Source: Bacillota bacterium (GTDB taxonomy: Bacteria; Bacillota; Bacilli; Alicyclobacillales; SLC66). From it: a stretch of 53,856 nt of DNA. Below the pieces are notes generated by a model. The model ran no database searches, was not told where the DNA came from, and saw only the letters and a list, made by a program, of their open reading frames with translations. Made by a program: the position numbers and the translations under genes. Of this stretch, positions 19,482 through 27,387 are shown piece after piece. Location of the stretch: the NCBI GenBank assembly GCA_021821055.1, contig JAKACX010000011.1, positions 1-53,856 on the forward strand, given 5' to 3'. How positions within the stretch are numbered: the stretch's first letter is position 1; each line of letters begins with the position of its first letter.

Positions 19482-20201
19482 TCACTCGCGGCCGGCGAAC
19501 TGCGCCGCCGCGTCGAGCGCAATCTCGATCATCTGACGAAACGTGCGCTGCCGCTCCTCGGAGGTCGTCTGCTCGCCTGTCACGAGGTGGTCGCTGACCG
19601 TCAGCACGGCCAGCGCGCGAGCGTTTTCGCGCGCCGCAATCGTGTACAGCGCGGCCGTCTCCATCTCCACCGCCAGTACGCCGTGTTGCGTCAGGCGCCG
19701 CACGGCGGCGTCGTCGTCCTCGTAGAACGTATCCGTCGTAAAGACCCCGCCGATGCGCGCCGCAATACCATGGGCCAACGCCGCTTCCTGCGCCGCCTGC
19801 AACAGCGCAAAATCGGCGAGCGGCGCAAAATCGACCGTGTGAAAACGCAGGCGGTTGACGTTGGAATCGGTTGACGCCCCCATGGCCAGGATCACGTCCC
19901 GCATGCGCACGTCTTGTTGGAGCGCGCCGCACGTCCCGACGCGCAGGAGTGTCCGCACACCGTACGATGTGATCAGTTCGTGCGCATAGATGGAAATGGA
20001 CGGAATGCCCATCCCGGTCCCCTGAACCGATATGCGCTTCCCTCCGTATGTTCCCGTGTATCCGTACATGCCGCGCACCTGATTGTACCGGACCGGATTT
20101 TCAAGAAATGTTTCCGCTATGTATTGCGCTCGCAAAGGATCGCCCGGAAGCAACACCGCATCGGCGACCTCGCCTTGTTTCGCCTCAATATGAATGCTCA
20201 C
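19482..20201 (-). CDS. deoD: Purine nucleoside phosphorylase, DeoD type
   Basis: A 239-residue hexameric-type phosphorylase cleaving purine (deoxy)ribonucleosides with phosphate for salvage. It has [20 protein letters not shown] at the N-terminus, the phosphate loop RVGTCGAL, the nucleoside-binding [14 protein letters not shown] and the catalytic Asp in [11 protein letters not shown] (the E. coli Asp204 region). The GTG at 20201 begins the conserved [17 protein letters not shown] sequence, with GAGGTGATGGAG before it. It is divergent from the LysR-type gene and seems monocistronic. The 188 bp between its stop and glyA show only short reiterated ACCGGTCGC-like words. Confidence 0.96.
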   Translation of the reverse strand: MSIHIEAKQGEVADAVLLPGDPLRAQYIAETFLENPVRYNQVRGMYGYTGTYGGKRISVQGTGMGIPSISIYAHELITSYGVRTLLRVGTCGALQQDVRMRDVILAMGASTDSNVNRLRFHTVDFAPLADFALLQAAQEAALAHGIAARIGGVFTTDTFYEDDDAAVRRLTQHGVLAVEMETAALYTIAARENARALAVLTVSDHLVTGEQTTSEERQRTFRQMIEIALDAAAQFAGRE

Positions 20202-20506
20202 GACTCCATCACCTCGGCCACATTATACCGCACGCGCAGGCGGCCGCGCGGATGTATTCACCGCAGCCGCGGCTCTTGCGCGCTGTCTGAGCAGGAGCAA
20301 AGGGATGCGGGCGGCTCGCGCGGACCTATTTTCCGCGCAGCGGTGCATACAGTGTTTGGCACATGACTCAAACGCTGTATGTGCAATGATGTTGCCCGTT
20401 CAGTGGACTTTCTCACAGTTCCCCAAGAAATGATGGTAGAATGAATTGGGATATTTACAGGTTACGGGGGAATTGCCTCTTCCCCCGTCCGGGAGGTTTA
20501 GCCATC
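20202..20506. other. Intergenic region between deoD and the LysR-type gene
   Basis: About 305 bp with no gene. It contains the truncated copy C of the dispersed repeat and a possible -10 (TAGAAT, 20434-20439) for the LysR gene with no good -35. An RNA from here would read through the repeat core. Confidence 0.5.
20277..20334 (+). repeat. Dispersed repeat, truncated copy C
   Basis: The right half of the repeat is present: 36 of 37 bases from GCGCTGTCTGAGCAG through GAGCAAAGGGATGCGGGCGGCT match copy A at 21569-21606. The block then jumps to the end sequence GACCTATTTTCC. The left arm that would pair with GAGCAAAGGGA is missing, so the hairpin is lost. Confidence 0.8.
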
Positions 20507-21409
20507 GTGGACCAACAGCTGCTCGTATTCCTGACGGCCGCGGACCTTAAGAGCTTCTCACGCGCCGCAGAACAACTCTACATCACCCAGCCGGCGGTGA
20601 GCCAGCACGTGCAGAGTCTGGAGCGGCGGCTCGGGGTGCCGCTCATGGAACGCAACAACAAACGGGTGCGCCTCACGAAAGCGGGAGAGATCGTGTACTC
20701 CCACGGCCACGACATCATCAATCTCTACAACCTGATGCAACGCTACGTGGACGACCTGGCCAACGTCGAAGCAGGCAGCATCTCCATCGGATCAAGCTAC
20801 ACCTTTGGCGAATACGTGCTGCCCCGCGTGATCGCGCGGCTTCACAAACAGTATCCGGCGATCACGCCGACGATATCGATTGCCAATACCCGCGAGATCG
20901 TGGATCGCGTAGCGGACGGCGACATCGACATCGGCGTGATTGAGGGACAGCATGAGAATACAAAAGTTGACACCACTCCGTTTGCCACGGACACCGTCGT
21001 CATCGTCGGCGCCACGTCGCATCCGCTCGCAAAGGGCGGGACCGTTTCGGCGAAGGACGCCAGCGAATCTCTCTGGGTGGTGCGCGAGGCGGGGTCAGGC
21101 ACGCGTGAAGTGACCGACAGAGCGTTCGCCAACTGCGGCATCGTCCCTGCCGCCACCATCGAATTCGGCAGCACGCAGGCAGTGAAGGAGGCCGTTGAGG
21201 CGGGGCTCGGGCTGTCCATCCTGTCGCAATGGGTGATCCGCAAGGAACTCGCGCACGGCACGCTGCGCACGATCCACGTGCAGGGGATGCCCGTGACGCG
21301 CTCATTCTCCCTGGTCCTGCGCAAGTCCCGCTTTCACACGAAAGCCGCAGAGCTCTTCGCCAGCCTGCTGCGCAGCGACCCGCCCCAACTGCCCTCCGCG
21401 GACGCATAA
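20507..21409 (+). CDS. LysR-type transcriptional regulator
   Basis: A 300-residue LTTR. The N-terminal winged HTH reads LLVFLTAADLKSFSRAAEQL, then YITQPAVSQHVQSLERRLGV, then RVRLTKAGE. A linker helix follows, and then a type 2 periplasmic-binding-like effector domain starting near residue 90 (GSISIGSSYTFGEYVLPRVI). The domain resembles the CysB/CbbR/YwfK branch (GIVPAATIEFGSTQAVKEAV is a typical effector-cleft stretch), but the inducer is unknown. The GTG at 20507 has GGGAGG 10 nt upstream. It is divergent from deoD and closely flanked by two direct copies of the dispersed repeat. The target genes are not evident. Confidence 0.9.
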   Translation: MDQQLLVFLTAADLKSFSRAAEQLYITQPAVSQHVQSLERRLGVPLMERNNKRVRLTKAGEIVYSHGHDIINLYNLMQRYVDDLANVEAGSISIGSSYTFGEYVLPRVIARLHKQYPAITPTISIANTREIVDRVADGDIDIGVIEGQHENTKVDTTPFATDTVVIVGATSHPLAKGGTVSAKDASESLWVVREAGSGTREVTDRAFANCGIVPAATIEFGSTQAVKEAVEAGLGLSILSQWVIRKELAHGTLRTIHVQGMPVTRSFSLVLRKSRFHTKAAELFASLLRSDPPQLPSADA

Positions 21410-21432
21410 ACTGGATGTGAGGCCCCCATCGT

Positions 21433-21643
21433 GCGGGCGCGCCCGGGGCGGAGGATGAAAATCCACCGCATCAGGGTCGCACGCCAGTCCGACCGTGGGC
21501 CAGCGGTCGACCGACGGCTTGCTGGGTCGCCCGTGTCCCTTTGCTCGTCGCGAGTTTCGCGGCGCAACCGCGCTGTCTGAGCAGGAGCAAAGGGATACGG
21601 GCGGCTGGCACAGACCCGACGGCTGCCACAGACCTATTTCCCC
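21433..21643 (+). repeat. Dispersed structured repeat, full copy A
   Basis: A ~210-bp element, ~80% or more identical by eye to copy B on the other strand at 42494-42705. Its core is a long hairpin: GTGTCCCTTTGCTC (21533-21546) pairs over 14 bp (one G-T) with GAGCAAAGGGATAC (21585-21598). Smaller GC hairpins lie in the loop (CGCGA-GTT-TCGCG). Conserved outer blocks include GCGGAGGATGAAAA, CAGCGGTCGA and GGCTGGCAC-GACCCGACGGCTGC. No frame has a ribosome-binding site, and both strands give similar translations between copies, as expected for a nucleic-acid-level element rather than a gene. Confidence 0.88.
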
Positions 21644-21787
21644 GCTAGAAGGACGCGCGGCAAAATCCGCTGTCGTACGCGGACAACCGTCTCTGCAGCG
21701 CTGCTTCCATGATCATACAGTACAGCATCGGATCGCCGCGCAGACTCGATCCGCCCTGTATGTCGGAAAATGGGAGTTGATCGCGCG

Positions 21788-22621
21788 ATGAGAGCCAGGT
21801 TTCGCAAGCGCACCGCACGCCACGCGCCGCGCATTTCCGTGGACTTGGCCGCAGCCGGAATGGCCGGCCCTGGGTCATATGGCTGGTCATCCTCAAATTG
21901 GTCGGGCTATGCGGTCACCAGTTCGACGCCCGGGACGTTTCGCAGCATCACGGGATCCTGGGTGGTCCCGCGCGTCGGCAGTCGCACGCCGCGCAGACGC
22001 GGTTCCATCGGCCCTGGAGCGCTCGGCTGGGTGACACTTGCTCTGGGCTACGGCGCGGGGCGCCGTGTGCGGTCGGGAACGGACACGGCCTATTCCGCCA
22101 GTTGGATTGGCATCGACGGATTTCGCAACAGCAGCCTGATCCAAGTCGGAACAAGCCAAAATATCGTACGCGGCATCCCCCGTTACTATGCCTGGTGGGA
22201 GATACTTCCGGCAGCTGAAACAGAGATCAGCCCGTCGCTCTATCCGGTTCAACCGGGCGACACCATGCTGGCGGCCATTGCAAAACAGCCCGACAGGACC
22301 TGGACCATCACCTTGAGCAATGTCACGCGGGGCTGGACATTCAATCTCGGCGGATTGCGCTACAGGGGGCCGCAGACATCGGCTGAGTGGATCGAAGAGG
22401 CCCCGGTAGTCAACGGACAGCTCTCTTCCCTCGCCAATTATGGAACCGTCACGTTCAATCCCGGCGCCGTGAACGGTGCAAATCCCCAGTTGAGTCCTGC
22501 CGACGGTGGTACGATACACCAGGCGGGCCGCCGCGTTTCCACGCCGTCCCTTCCCGACGCGGACACTGATGGATTCACCGTCGCTTACGGCGCGGCGCAA
22601 CCGGCTCCGCCACCGTCGTGA
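21788..22621 (+). CDS. Glutamic endopeptidase, family G1 (eqolisin)
   Basis: A 277-residue member of peptidase family G1, an acid-active class whose catalytic pair is Gln and Glu. Visible markers are SSSNWSGYAVT, the catalytic Gln in WIGIDGFRNSSLIQVG (Gln119 from the chosen start), AWWEILPA, and the catalytic Glu in SAEWIEEAP (Glu200). The C-terminus runs to TDGFTVAYG. There is an Arg/Gly-rich insertion (RVGSRTPRRRGSIG onward) before the Gln motif. No hydrophobic signal peptide is seen; the N-terminus is very basic (MRARFRKRTARH). The ATG at 21788 follows GGGAG at 11 nt; an ATG at 21770 is possible. G1 peptidases are known from acidophilic Alicyclobacillus, fitting the inferred host. Confidence 0.88.
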   Translation: MRARFRKRTARHAPRISVDLAAAGMAGPGSYGWSSSNWSGYAVTSSTPGTFRSITGSWVVPRVGSRTPRRRGSIGPGALGWVTLALGYGAGRRVRSGTDTAYSASWIGIDGFRNSSLIQVGTSQNIVRGIPRYYAWWEILPAAETEISPSLYPVQPGDTMLAAIAKQPDRTWTITLSNVTRGWTFNLGGLRYRGPQTSAEWIEEAPVVNGQLSSLANYGTVTFNPGAVNGANPQLSPADGGTIHQAGRRVSTPSLPDADTDGFTVAYGAAQPAPPPS

Positions 22622-22625
22622 CAGA

Positions 22626-22658
22626 CGGCGCCGCGTAGGTTCTGCGCGGCGCAGTTTT
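22626..22658 (+). terminator. Terminator after the G1 peptidase gene
   Basis: GCGCCGCG (22628-22635) pairs with CGCGGCGC (22645-22652) over a 9-base loop and is followed by AGTTTTC. It lies 6 bp after the peptidase stop. Confidence 0.75.
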
Positions 22659-22714
22659 CGTCGACGGTGGTGTGTGACGCGCGTCTCTTGACTATCTCCT
22701 CCCCTTCCCTATAT

Positions 22715-22751
22715 AGTTGTGGTACACTGGGATACAGTTGTAGTACACTGG
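22715..22751 (+). promoter_or_regulatory. Two 16-bp direct repeats on a 21-bp period upstream of the psiE-like gene
   Basis: AGTTGTGGTACACTGG (22715-22730) and AGTTGTAGTACACTGG (22736-22751) differ at one base. Their starts are 21 bp apart, two helical turns, so a regulator could bind both on one DNA face. They lie ~155 bp before the PsiE-like start. A further GTGTCC/GTGT half occurs just downstream. Confidence 0.6.
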
Positions 22752-22906
22752 CATTCAAGTGTCCCTGTTCTAACACAAGACAACGCGACACTCGCGCAGT
22801 GCGGTGCGGCGCGAAGTGCAGTCCGGCGGTGCGTGCGGACGAAACAACCGGAACAGATTGCGCTTCACCGCGTTTCGTTATTTGCGGCAAGAACGGGGGA
22901 TCCCTG

Positions 22907-23407
22907 ATGAGGACGCTGGAAAAGGGCGTCGAGCGGATCATCCGCATCTTCGAAATTATTCTGTCGCTCCTCCTGATCTGCGGCGTGGCTGCAGAGGGGG
23001 TTATGCTGGCAATCAGCCTGCCGACCATCATCTCGACCGGCATGGGCCAGTACTTTCAAATATTCCTTGACCATGCCCTGATCTACATTATCGGGCTTGA
23101 GGTCGCCCTCATGCTCATCAAGCGCGATCCCCATCTGGTGGTCGACATTCTCATCTTCGCCATTGCGCGGAAAATGATCATGACCATGTCGGCTGGCGTC
23201 GACTTCCTGCTCGGCGCGTTCGCCATCCTGTTGCTCTACATTGTCAAGTGCTACGGCATCAAGTGCATGCCGCTGCCCAAAAAAGGCCTTGTCCGCATGC
23301 TGTGGCGCAACCGGACCGACGACGACCCAGCGCCAACCGAGTCCGGACCGGCCACAGGGACGGCAGGCGAAAAGGGCGGGTCCGGGAGCCCGGCAGACCT
23401 GATCTGA
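22907..23407 (+). CDS. PsiE-like (phosphate-starvation-inducible E family) membrane protein
   Basis: A 166-residue protein with four predicted membrane segments: IFEIILSLLLICGVAAEGVM, the ISLPTIIST-to-IFL region, ALIYIIGLEVALMLI, and FLLGAFAILLLYIVKC. The family stretch EVALMLIKRDPHLVVDILIFAIARKMI matches the PsiE core (membrane Glu, then His-Leu-Val and Ala-Arg-Lys). The C-terminal ~40 residues are a hydrophilic Pro/Gly/Asp-rich cytoplasmic tail. PsiE function is unknown. The ATG at 22907 follows GGGGGAT. A strong shared terminator follows, and two direct repeats lie upstream. Confidence 0.75.
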   Translation: MRTLEKGVERIIRIFEIILSLLLICGVAAEGVMLAISLPTIISTGMGQYFQIFLDHALIYIIGLEVALMLIKRDPHLVVDILIFAIARKMIMTMSAGVDFLLGAFAILLLYIVKCYGIKCMPLPKKGLVRMLWRNRTDDDPAPTESGPATGTAGEKGGSGSPADLI

Positions 23408-23432
23408 GTCTCGACAAACCGCGTGGCGGCGG

Positions 23433-23477
23433 AAAGGCGCGCTTCCGGGCCCCTGAAGACCCGGAAGCGCGCCTTTT
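23433..23477. terminator. Bidirectional terminator between psiE-like gene and aldo/keto reductase gene
   Basis: A perfect 17-bp inverted repeat, AAAGGCGCGCTTCCGGG (23433-23449) and its complement (23460-23476), encloses a 10-base loop. T runs follow on both strands, so it serves the two convergent genes. Confidence 0.92.
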
Positions 23478-23501
23478 GACGTGTCAAATCCGTGTGTCTG
23501 C

Positions 23502-24497
23502 CTACCGATCCTCGCGGCGCCTCGGCAGCGAGAACCAGAGCGCGTCGAGTTCCGCCAACTCGTCTGGCGCGAGCGGCTTGGCCGTGACCGCGGCGAGACT
23601 GGCCGCCAGTTGGTCGGCGCGGCTGGCCCCGATGATGGCGGACGTAACCCCGGGCTGTTGCGTGACCCACTTCACCGCCGTCGCCGTCATATCGCGCCCT
23701 CGCTCCGCGCACCAGGAACGGTAGCGCTCCACGGCGGCAAACGCCGGTTCGCGCCAGTACCGCTCCTGGTACATCTCTCCCGCGCGCTCGAGCCCGAAGC
23801 GCGTCCCCTTTTCCACCGTCTGTCCCGGCTTGTAACGGCCGGTCAGCACCCCGCCGGCCAGCGGATTGTAGGTGATCATGCCGACCCCCTCGCTCTGGCA
23901 CAGCGGCGCCAGTTCGTCCTCAATCATGCGAAACAGCAGATTGTAGCGCGGCTGCACGCTGTCGATCCGGGCGTAGTCTCTGCGCTCGGCGATTCCCAGG
24001 CCCTGGGCCACCTGCCATGCGCGCCAGTTCGACACGCCGACATAGCGAACCTTGCCCTGCCGGACCAGATCGTCGAACGCCCGGACAGTCTCTTCGATTG
24101 GCGTCGTCGGATCAAACTGGTGTGCCTGGTAGAGGTCGATATAATCGGTTCCGAGACGCCGGAGACTCCCCTCCACCGCGTCCATGATGTGCCTGCGACT
24201 GAGTCCCCGGTCATTGTCCCCGCTTCCCATCGCGCCAAAGCACTTGGTCGCAAGCACCACATCGTGGCGCCTGCCCTGCAGCCACGCCCCGACGATCTCC
24301 TCGGTGGCGCCGGACTGAGACTTGTCCGCTCCGAGCGGATAGACATCCGCGGTGTCGATGAAATTGATCCCGGCAGCATGCGCGGCGTCCATAATCGCAA
24401 AGGACGTCTTTTGATCCGCCTGGTTGGCGAATGTCATCGTTCCAAGACAGAGGCTTGTGACTTTCAGCCCGGTTCTTCCCAACGAACGAATCTCCAT
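23502..24497 (-). CDS. Aldo/keto reductase
   Basis: A 331-residue NADPH-dependent aldo/keto reductase with a TIM barrel. It starts MEIRSLGRTGLKVTSLCLGT. The catalytic tetrad is visible as Asp48 and Tyr53 (FIDTADVYPLGAD), Lys85 (LATKCFG) and His126 (DLYQAHQFD). The NADP-binding end is SAIIGASRADQL. The LGRTGLKV start and SRRHIMDAVEGSLRRLGTDYIDLY place it in the AKR11/YhdN-like group, which reduces small aldehydes such as methylglyoxal; the substrate here is unknown. The ATG at 24497 has GGGGTGA upstream. It follows the histidine kinase gene by 174 bp on the same strand, but a TACAAT at 24591-24596 may give it its own promoter. Confidence 0.93.
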   Translation of the reverse strand: MEIRSLGRTGLKVTSLCLGTMTFANQADQKTSFAIMDAAHAAGINFIDTADVYPLGADKSQSGATEEIVGAWLQGRRHDVVLATKCFGAMGSGDNDRGLSRRHIMDAVEGSLRRLGTDYIDLYQAHQFDPTTPIEETVRAFDDLVRQGKVRYVGVSNWRAWQVAQGLGIAERRDYARIDSVQPRYNLLFRMIEDELAPLCQSEGVGMITYNPLAGGVLTGRYKPGQTVEKGTRFGLERAGEMYQERYWREPAFAAVERYRSWCAERGRDMTATAVKWVTQQPGVTSAIIGASRADQLAASLAAVTAKPLAPDELAELDALWFSLPRRREDR

Positions 24498-24671
24498 GGT
24501 TTCACCCCAGTTTTTAGTTGTTCCCACGAGGATAGGCCGACCATCGGCGTCCCGTCGCAGCGCAAAGACAGAACCGACGGAGTGATGTCTATTGTACGAT
24601 TTCCTGAACCGTATCGCACACAACCAAAGAATTGCAGGACAAGCGTGTGCCGGGCCGCTTGTCCGTCTGTC

Positions 24672-26054
24672 TCAGGACAACGCCGGCAGGCGAATGGAGA
24701 CAGTCGTTCCGGCGCCGACCCTGCTGGCAACGTGGATGGTCCCGTTGTACGCGGCGGCCAGTTCCTTTGCGATCGGAAGGCCCAGGCCAAAGCCCTCCGT
24801 CTTGCGGTCCCGCGACTGGTCAACGCGGTAAAAGCGGTCGAAGATGTGCGGCAACTTGTCCGTGGGTATGCCGCAACCCTCGTCAACCACGGTGATGGCC
24901 ATCTGCTGGCCGTCCCGCTGCACCTCGACGCGGATCGCCCGGTCGACAGGCGTGTACTTGATGGCATTGTGCAGGATTATCGAGACGATCTGATGCAGGT
25001 GTTCGGGACTGATCGCCGCCTTCAGCGTCTGATCCCGCATATCCAGGGAGATTTGTCGCTGGTGTACGTCGCTTTGCTGCTGGACGACCTCGAAAATGGT
25101 CGACGCAACAAGGTGTGTCGCAGGCGACACTTCCACGAACGGGATGGCGGCCAGTTGAAGCAGATTGATGGTCAATCGGCGCAGCCGGGCGGCCTCTTTC
25201 TTGATCGCCTCGATTCCTCTGGGCAGCACGGTGGAATCCTGCGCGCCCCACCGGTCAAGCAGGTTCGCATACCCTTCAATCACGGTCAGCGGCGAGCGAA
25301 ACTCGTGCGAAGCGTCCGCGACAAACTGGTTCTGCTTCTCCACCGCGTGCTGGATGCGCTCCAGCAGATCGTTGAACGTGTTCGTGAGTTCCGCGATCTC
25401 GTCCCGTCCGCGCAGTTCGGGAAGCCGATCGTTCATGTGCCCGTAGTCCATCCGGCGCACTGTGCGGATAATGCGGGCAACGGGACGCAGGGCGGAGAAG
25501 CTCACCATGTAGCCGCCAATTCCCGCCAGGAGGACGGCGCCGGCGGAACCGACTAGCAGGATGCGCACAAGTGTTTCAATATAGCGGAACACGGTGTCGA
25601 CCGACACGTAGACCACAATGAGCGCGGACGGGTGCTCTGATTCGCTGCGGCTTGTCGCCGTGGCGCGAACGAAGTGTCCCGATCCATATTTGACAACGGT
25701 TGCGCCGCCGTCCGTGTGCGCCACAGCGGCGGTGACGGGTCCCGGACTGCCGGCCATGCCGTAGTGGTCGATCACGCGTCCGGACGGACTGACGATGTAC
25801 GCCGTCTGGGCGCCGGATACGAACTGGGCGAGCCAGTTTTGCCCCGCGTCGGTCAGCGATCCCGGACCGCCTTCGATGCTGTTCGGGTAGGCGATGGCGA
25901 CGTGGCGCGCCAGCGTGACGGCGACCGCTTTTTGCTGGCTGATCATCCACTCCGAGAGACTGAAGTAGGTGAATGCTGTAAAAAGGAGGAGAATGGCCGT
26001 GAGAATCGCTGTCGAAAGCAGAGATACCTTCCATGTAATGGAGAGTTTCATCAT
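24672..26054 (-). CDS. Sensor histidine kinase
   Basis: A 460-residue membrane sensor. It has TM1 (residues ~10-32), an extracytoplasmic region of ~110 residues (QKAVAVTLARHV to ATSRSESEH), TM2 (~163-186) and a HAMP segment (ALRPVARIIRTVRRMDYG). The HisKA box follows with phospho-acceptor His250 in ADASHEFRSPLTVIEGY. The ATPase domain has N box Asn363, G1 DEGCGIP (391-397), an F box and G2 GFGLGL (421-426). Its ATG overlaps the response regulator stop by 4 bp (ATGA), so the pair is co-translated. The signal is unknown. The divergent membrane protein and ABC exporter suggest a cell-envelope stress or drug-sensing role. Confidence 0.94.
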   Translation of the reverse strand: MMKLSITWKVSLLSTAILTAILLLFTAFTYFSLSEWMISQQKAVAVTLARHVAIAYPNSIEGGPGSLTDAGQNWLAQFVSGAQTAYIVSPSGRVIDHYGMAGSPGPVTAAVAHTDGGATVVKYGSGHFVRATATSRSESEHPSALIVVYVSVDTVFRYIETLVRILLVGSAGAVLLAGIGGYMVSFSALRPVARIIRTVRRMDYGHMNDRLPELRGRDEIAELTNTFNDLLERIQHAVEKQNQFVADASHEFRSPLTVIEGYANLLDRWGAQDSTVLPRGIEAIKKEAARLRRLTINLLQLAAIPFVEVSPATHLVASTIFEVVQQQSDVHQRQISLDMRDQTLKAAISPEHLHQIVSIILHNAIKYTPVDRAIRVEVQRDGQQMAITVVDEGCGIPTDKLPHIFDRFYRVDQSRDRKTEGFGLGLPIAKELAAAYNGTIHVASRVGAGTTVSIRLPALS

Positions 26055-26734
26055 GCTTCCTTGAGCGTGTATCCCACGCCGCGGACGGTGTGCAGCAGCG
26101 GCTGCGCGTGCCCGTCGTCGATTTTTGCCCGCAGGTAGCGCACGTAAACGTCCACCACGTTCGTTTCCCCGGTGAAGTCATAGCCCCAGACGTTGCGCAG
26201 GATCGTGTCGCGCGACAGAACATGGGCGCGGTTTTCGAGGAAGAACTGCAGCAGGGCAAACTCCCTCGGCGTCAACTGGATCGCGGCGCCGTCGCGCACG
26301 ACCTGCCGCGTCTCAAGGTTCATTTCAAGGTTTGCCAGGCGCAGGACCGCGTTGCCCTCGCTCCCGTATGACGCGCGCCGCATCAGGCCCCGCATGCGCG
26401 CCATGAGTTCCTCGATGGCGAACGGTTTGACGAGATAGTCGTCGGCGCCGAAATCCAGGCCCGCGATGCGGTCGGACACCGCCCCCTTCGCCGTAACCAT
26501 GATGATGGGAACGCGGCTCTCGGCGCGAATCCTGCGACACACCTCCAGTCCGCTTATCCCCGGCAGCATCACGTCGAGCAGAATGATGTCCCACGTCTGC
26601 TCGAGCGCGCGGTCCAGTCCGATCCGCCCGTCTGCAGCCAGTTCCACGTCGTACCCCTCGTGCTTGAGTTCCAGTTCCACCAGACCGGCGATTCCCTGGT
26701 CATCCTCGATAAAGAGCACCTTGTCCTTGCTCAT
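26051..26734 (-). CDS. OmpR/PhoB-family response regulator
   Basis: A 227-residue two-domain regulator. The receiver has the acidic pocket Asp11/Asp12 (IEDD), the phosphorylation site Asp54 (ILLDVMLPG), Thr81 and Lys103 (LVKPF). The winged-helix effector domain runs from LEMNLETRQVVRDG through LTPREFALLQFFLENRAHV to VDVYVRYLRAKID and VRGVGYTLKE. The ATG at 26734 has GGAGG 8 nt upstream, placing the conserved start in register. It is transcribed away from the membrane protein/ABC exporter pair across a ~200-bp divergent promoter region with an extended -10 (26783-26791). Confidence 0.95.
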   Translation of the reverse strand: MSKDKVLFIEDDQGIAGLVELELKHEGYDVELAADGRIGLDRALEQTWDIILLDVMLPGISGLEVCRRIRAESRVPIIMVTAKGAVSDRIAGLDFGADDYLVKPFAIEELMARMRGLMRRASYGSEGNAVLRLANLEMNLETRQVVRDGAAIQLTPREFALLQFFLENRAHVLSRDTILRNVWGYDFTGETNVVDVYVRYLRAKIDDGHAQPLLHTVRGVGYTLKEA

Positions 26735-26782
26735 GGCCGCATCCTCCGTCGAGACCCCGGCAAAAGTGGTATCATGGACGTT

Positions 26783-26791
26783 ATTATAGCA
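26783..26791 (-). promoter_or_regulatory. Extended -10 promoter of the two-component operon
   Basis: The minus strand reads TGCTATAAT, a perfect extended -10 (TGn plus TATAAT), 49 bp upstream of the response regulator ATG. No good -35 is seen, as is usual for extended -10 promoters. Confidence 0.65.
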
Positions 26792-26940
26792 GATGGTCGG
26801 CGCAGTTGGCCGCACGGGGGCTCGCTTGAAATATTGAAGGGAACTGAAACTTTTTTGCTTCCATTTCGTATACAATGATGATTGGAAACCAAATAGCATG
26901 AAAGAAGGGGAATCTCATACAGACCCGACAGAAATACATA

Positions 26941-27387
26941 GTGCTGGCTGCGGGCCTCGGAGTGATCGGACTCCTCGCGGTCGCCATATTTGGCAATGTC
27001 GCGGCGCTCTCCCACGCAAGCACGGCCGTCGTCCTCATTCTCGACCTCGCGGCGCTCGCGCTGGCGTTTTTTGCCGGACGGGCCGCCAGGCGCACGGGCG
27101 GCAAGCCGATCTGGAAAGGCGCCCTCGTCGGTGTCGTCTTCGGCGCCATTTCCGCTTTGGGCACATTCTTCGTGCACATCTCGAACGCGCAGATTCAGCA
27201 GGAACTGCAGAAGGTGCATTCCGCGAGGCCCATCTCCGTCGCCCAGATGTCGGGCATCGCAAACTCGCCCGCCCTGCACGCGGCCAGCAGCCTATGGAAC
27301 GCCATCCTGTTCGGCGTTCTGGGATTGATCGTCGGGCTCATTGGCGGCGCGACCACCAAACGAGACGGTGAGCAGGATGCCGTCTGA
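26941..27387 (+). CDS. Small integral membrane protein upstream of ABC exporter
   Basis: About 148 residues with three clear membrane segments: VLAAGLGVIGLLAVAIFG, then TAVVLILDLAALALAFFAG, then GALVGVVFGAISALGTFF. A fourth, FGVLGLIVGLIGGA, is at the C-terminus. No family is recognised. The start is uncertain. The GTG at 26941 lacks a Shine-Dalgarno. The frame stays open upstream (QTRQKYIVLAAG), where AGAAGGGG sits six bases before an in-frame ATA at 26917, so translation may begin at a non-canonical codon. The gene overlaps the ABC exporter gene by 11 bp and so is coupled to it. It is likely a partner of the exporter. Confidence 0.7.
   Translation: MLAAGLGVIGLLAVAIFGNVAALSHASTAVVLILDLAALALAFFAGRAARRTGGKPIWKGALVGVVFGAISALGTFFVHISNAQIQQELQKVHSARPISVAQMSGIANSPALHAASSLWNAILFGVLGLIVGLIGGATTKRDGEQDAV

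Noticed and set aside
21334-21567. Open frames over the dispersed repeat (both strands, also at 42388-42902) that share peptide stretches such as EQEQRDT
   Set aside because: Conservation appears on both strands and in the arms of the hairpin, with no ribosome-binding sites. The similarity comes from the DNA repeat, not from a protein.
22667-22906. 80-residue N-terminal extension of the PsiE-like protein
   Set aside because: It is Cys-rich, translates across the direct-repeat promoter region and lacks a start signal. The ATG at 22907 directly precedes the conserved part.
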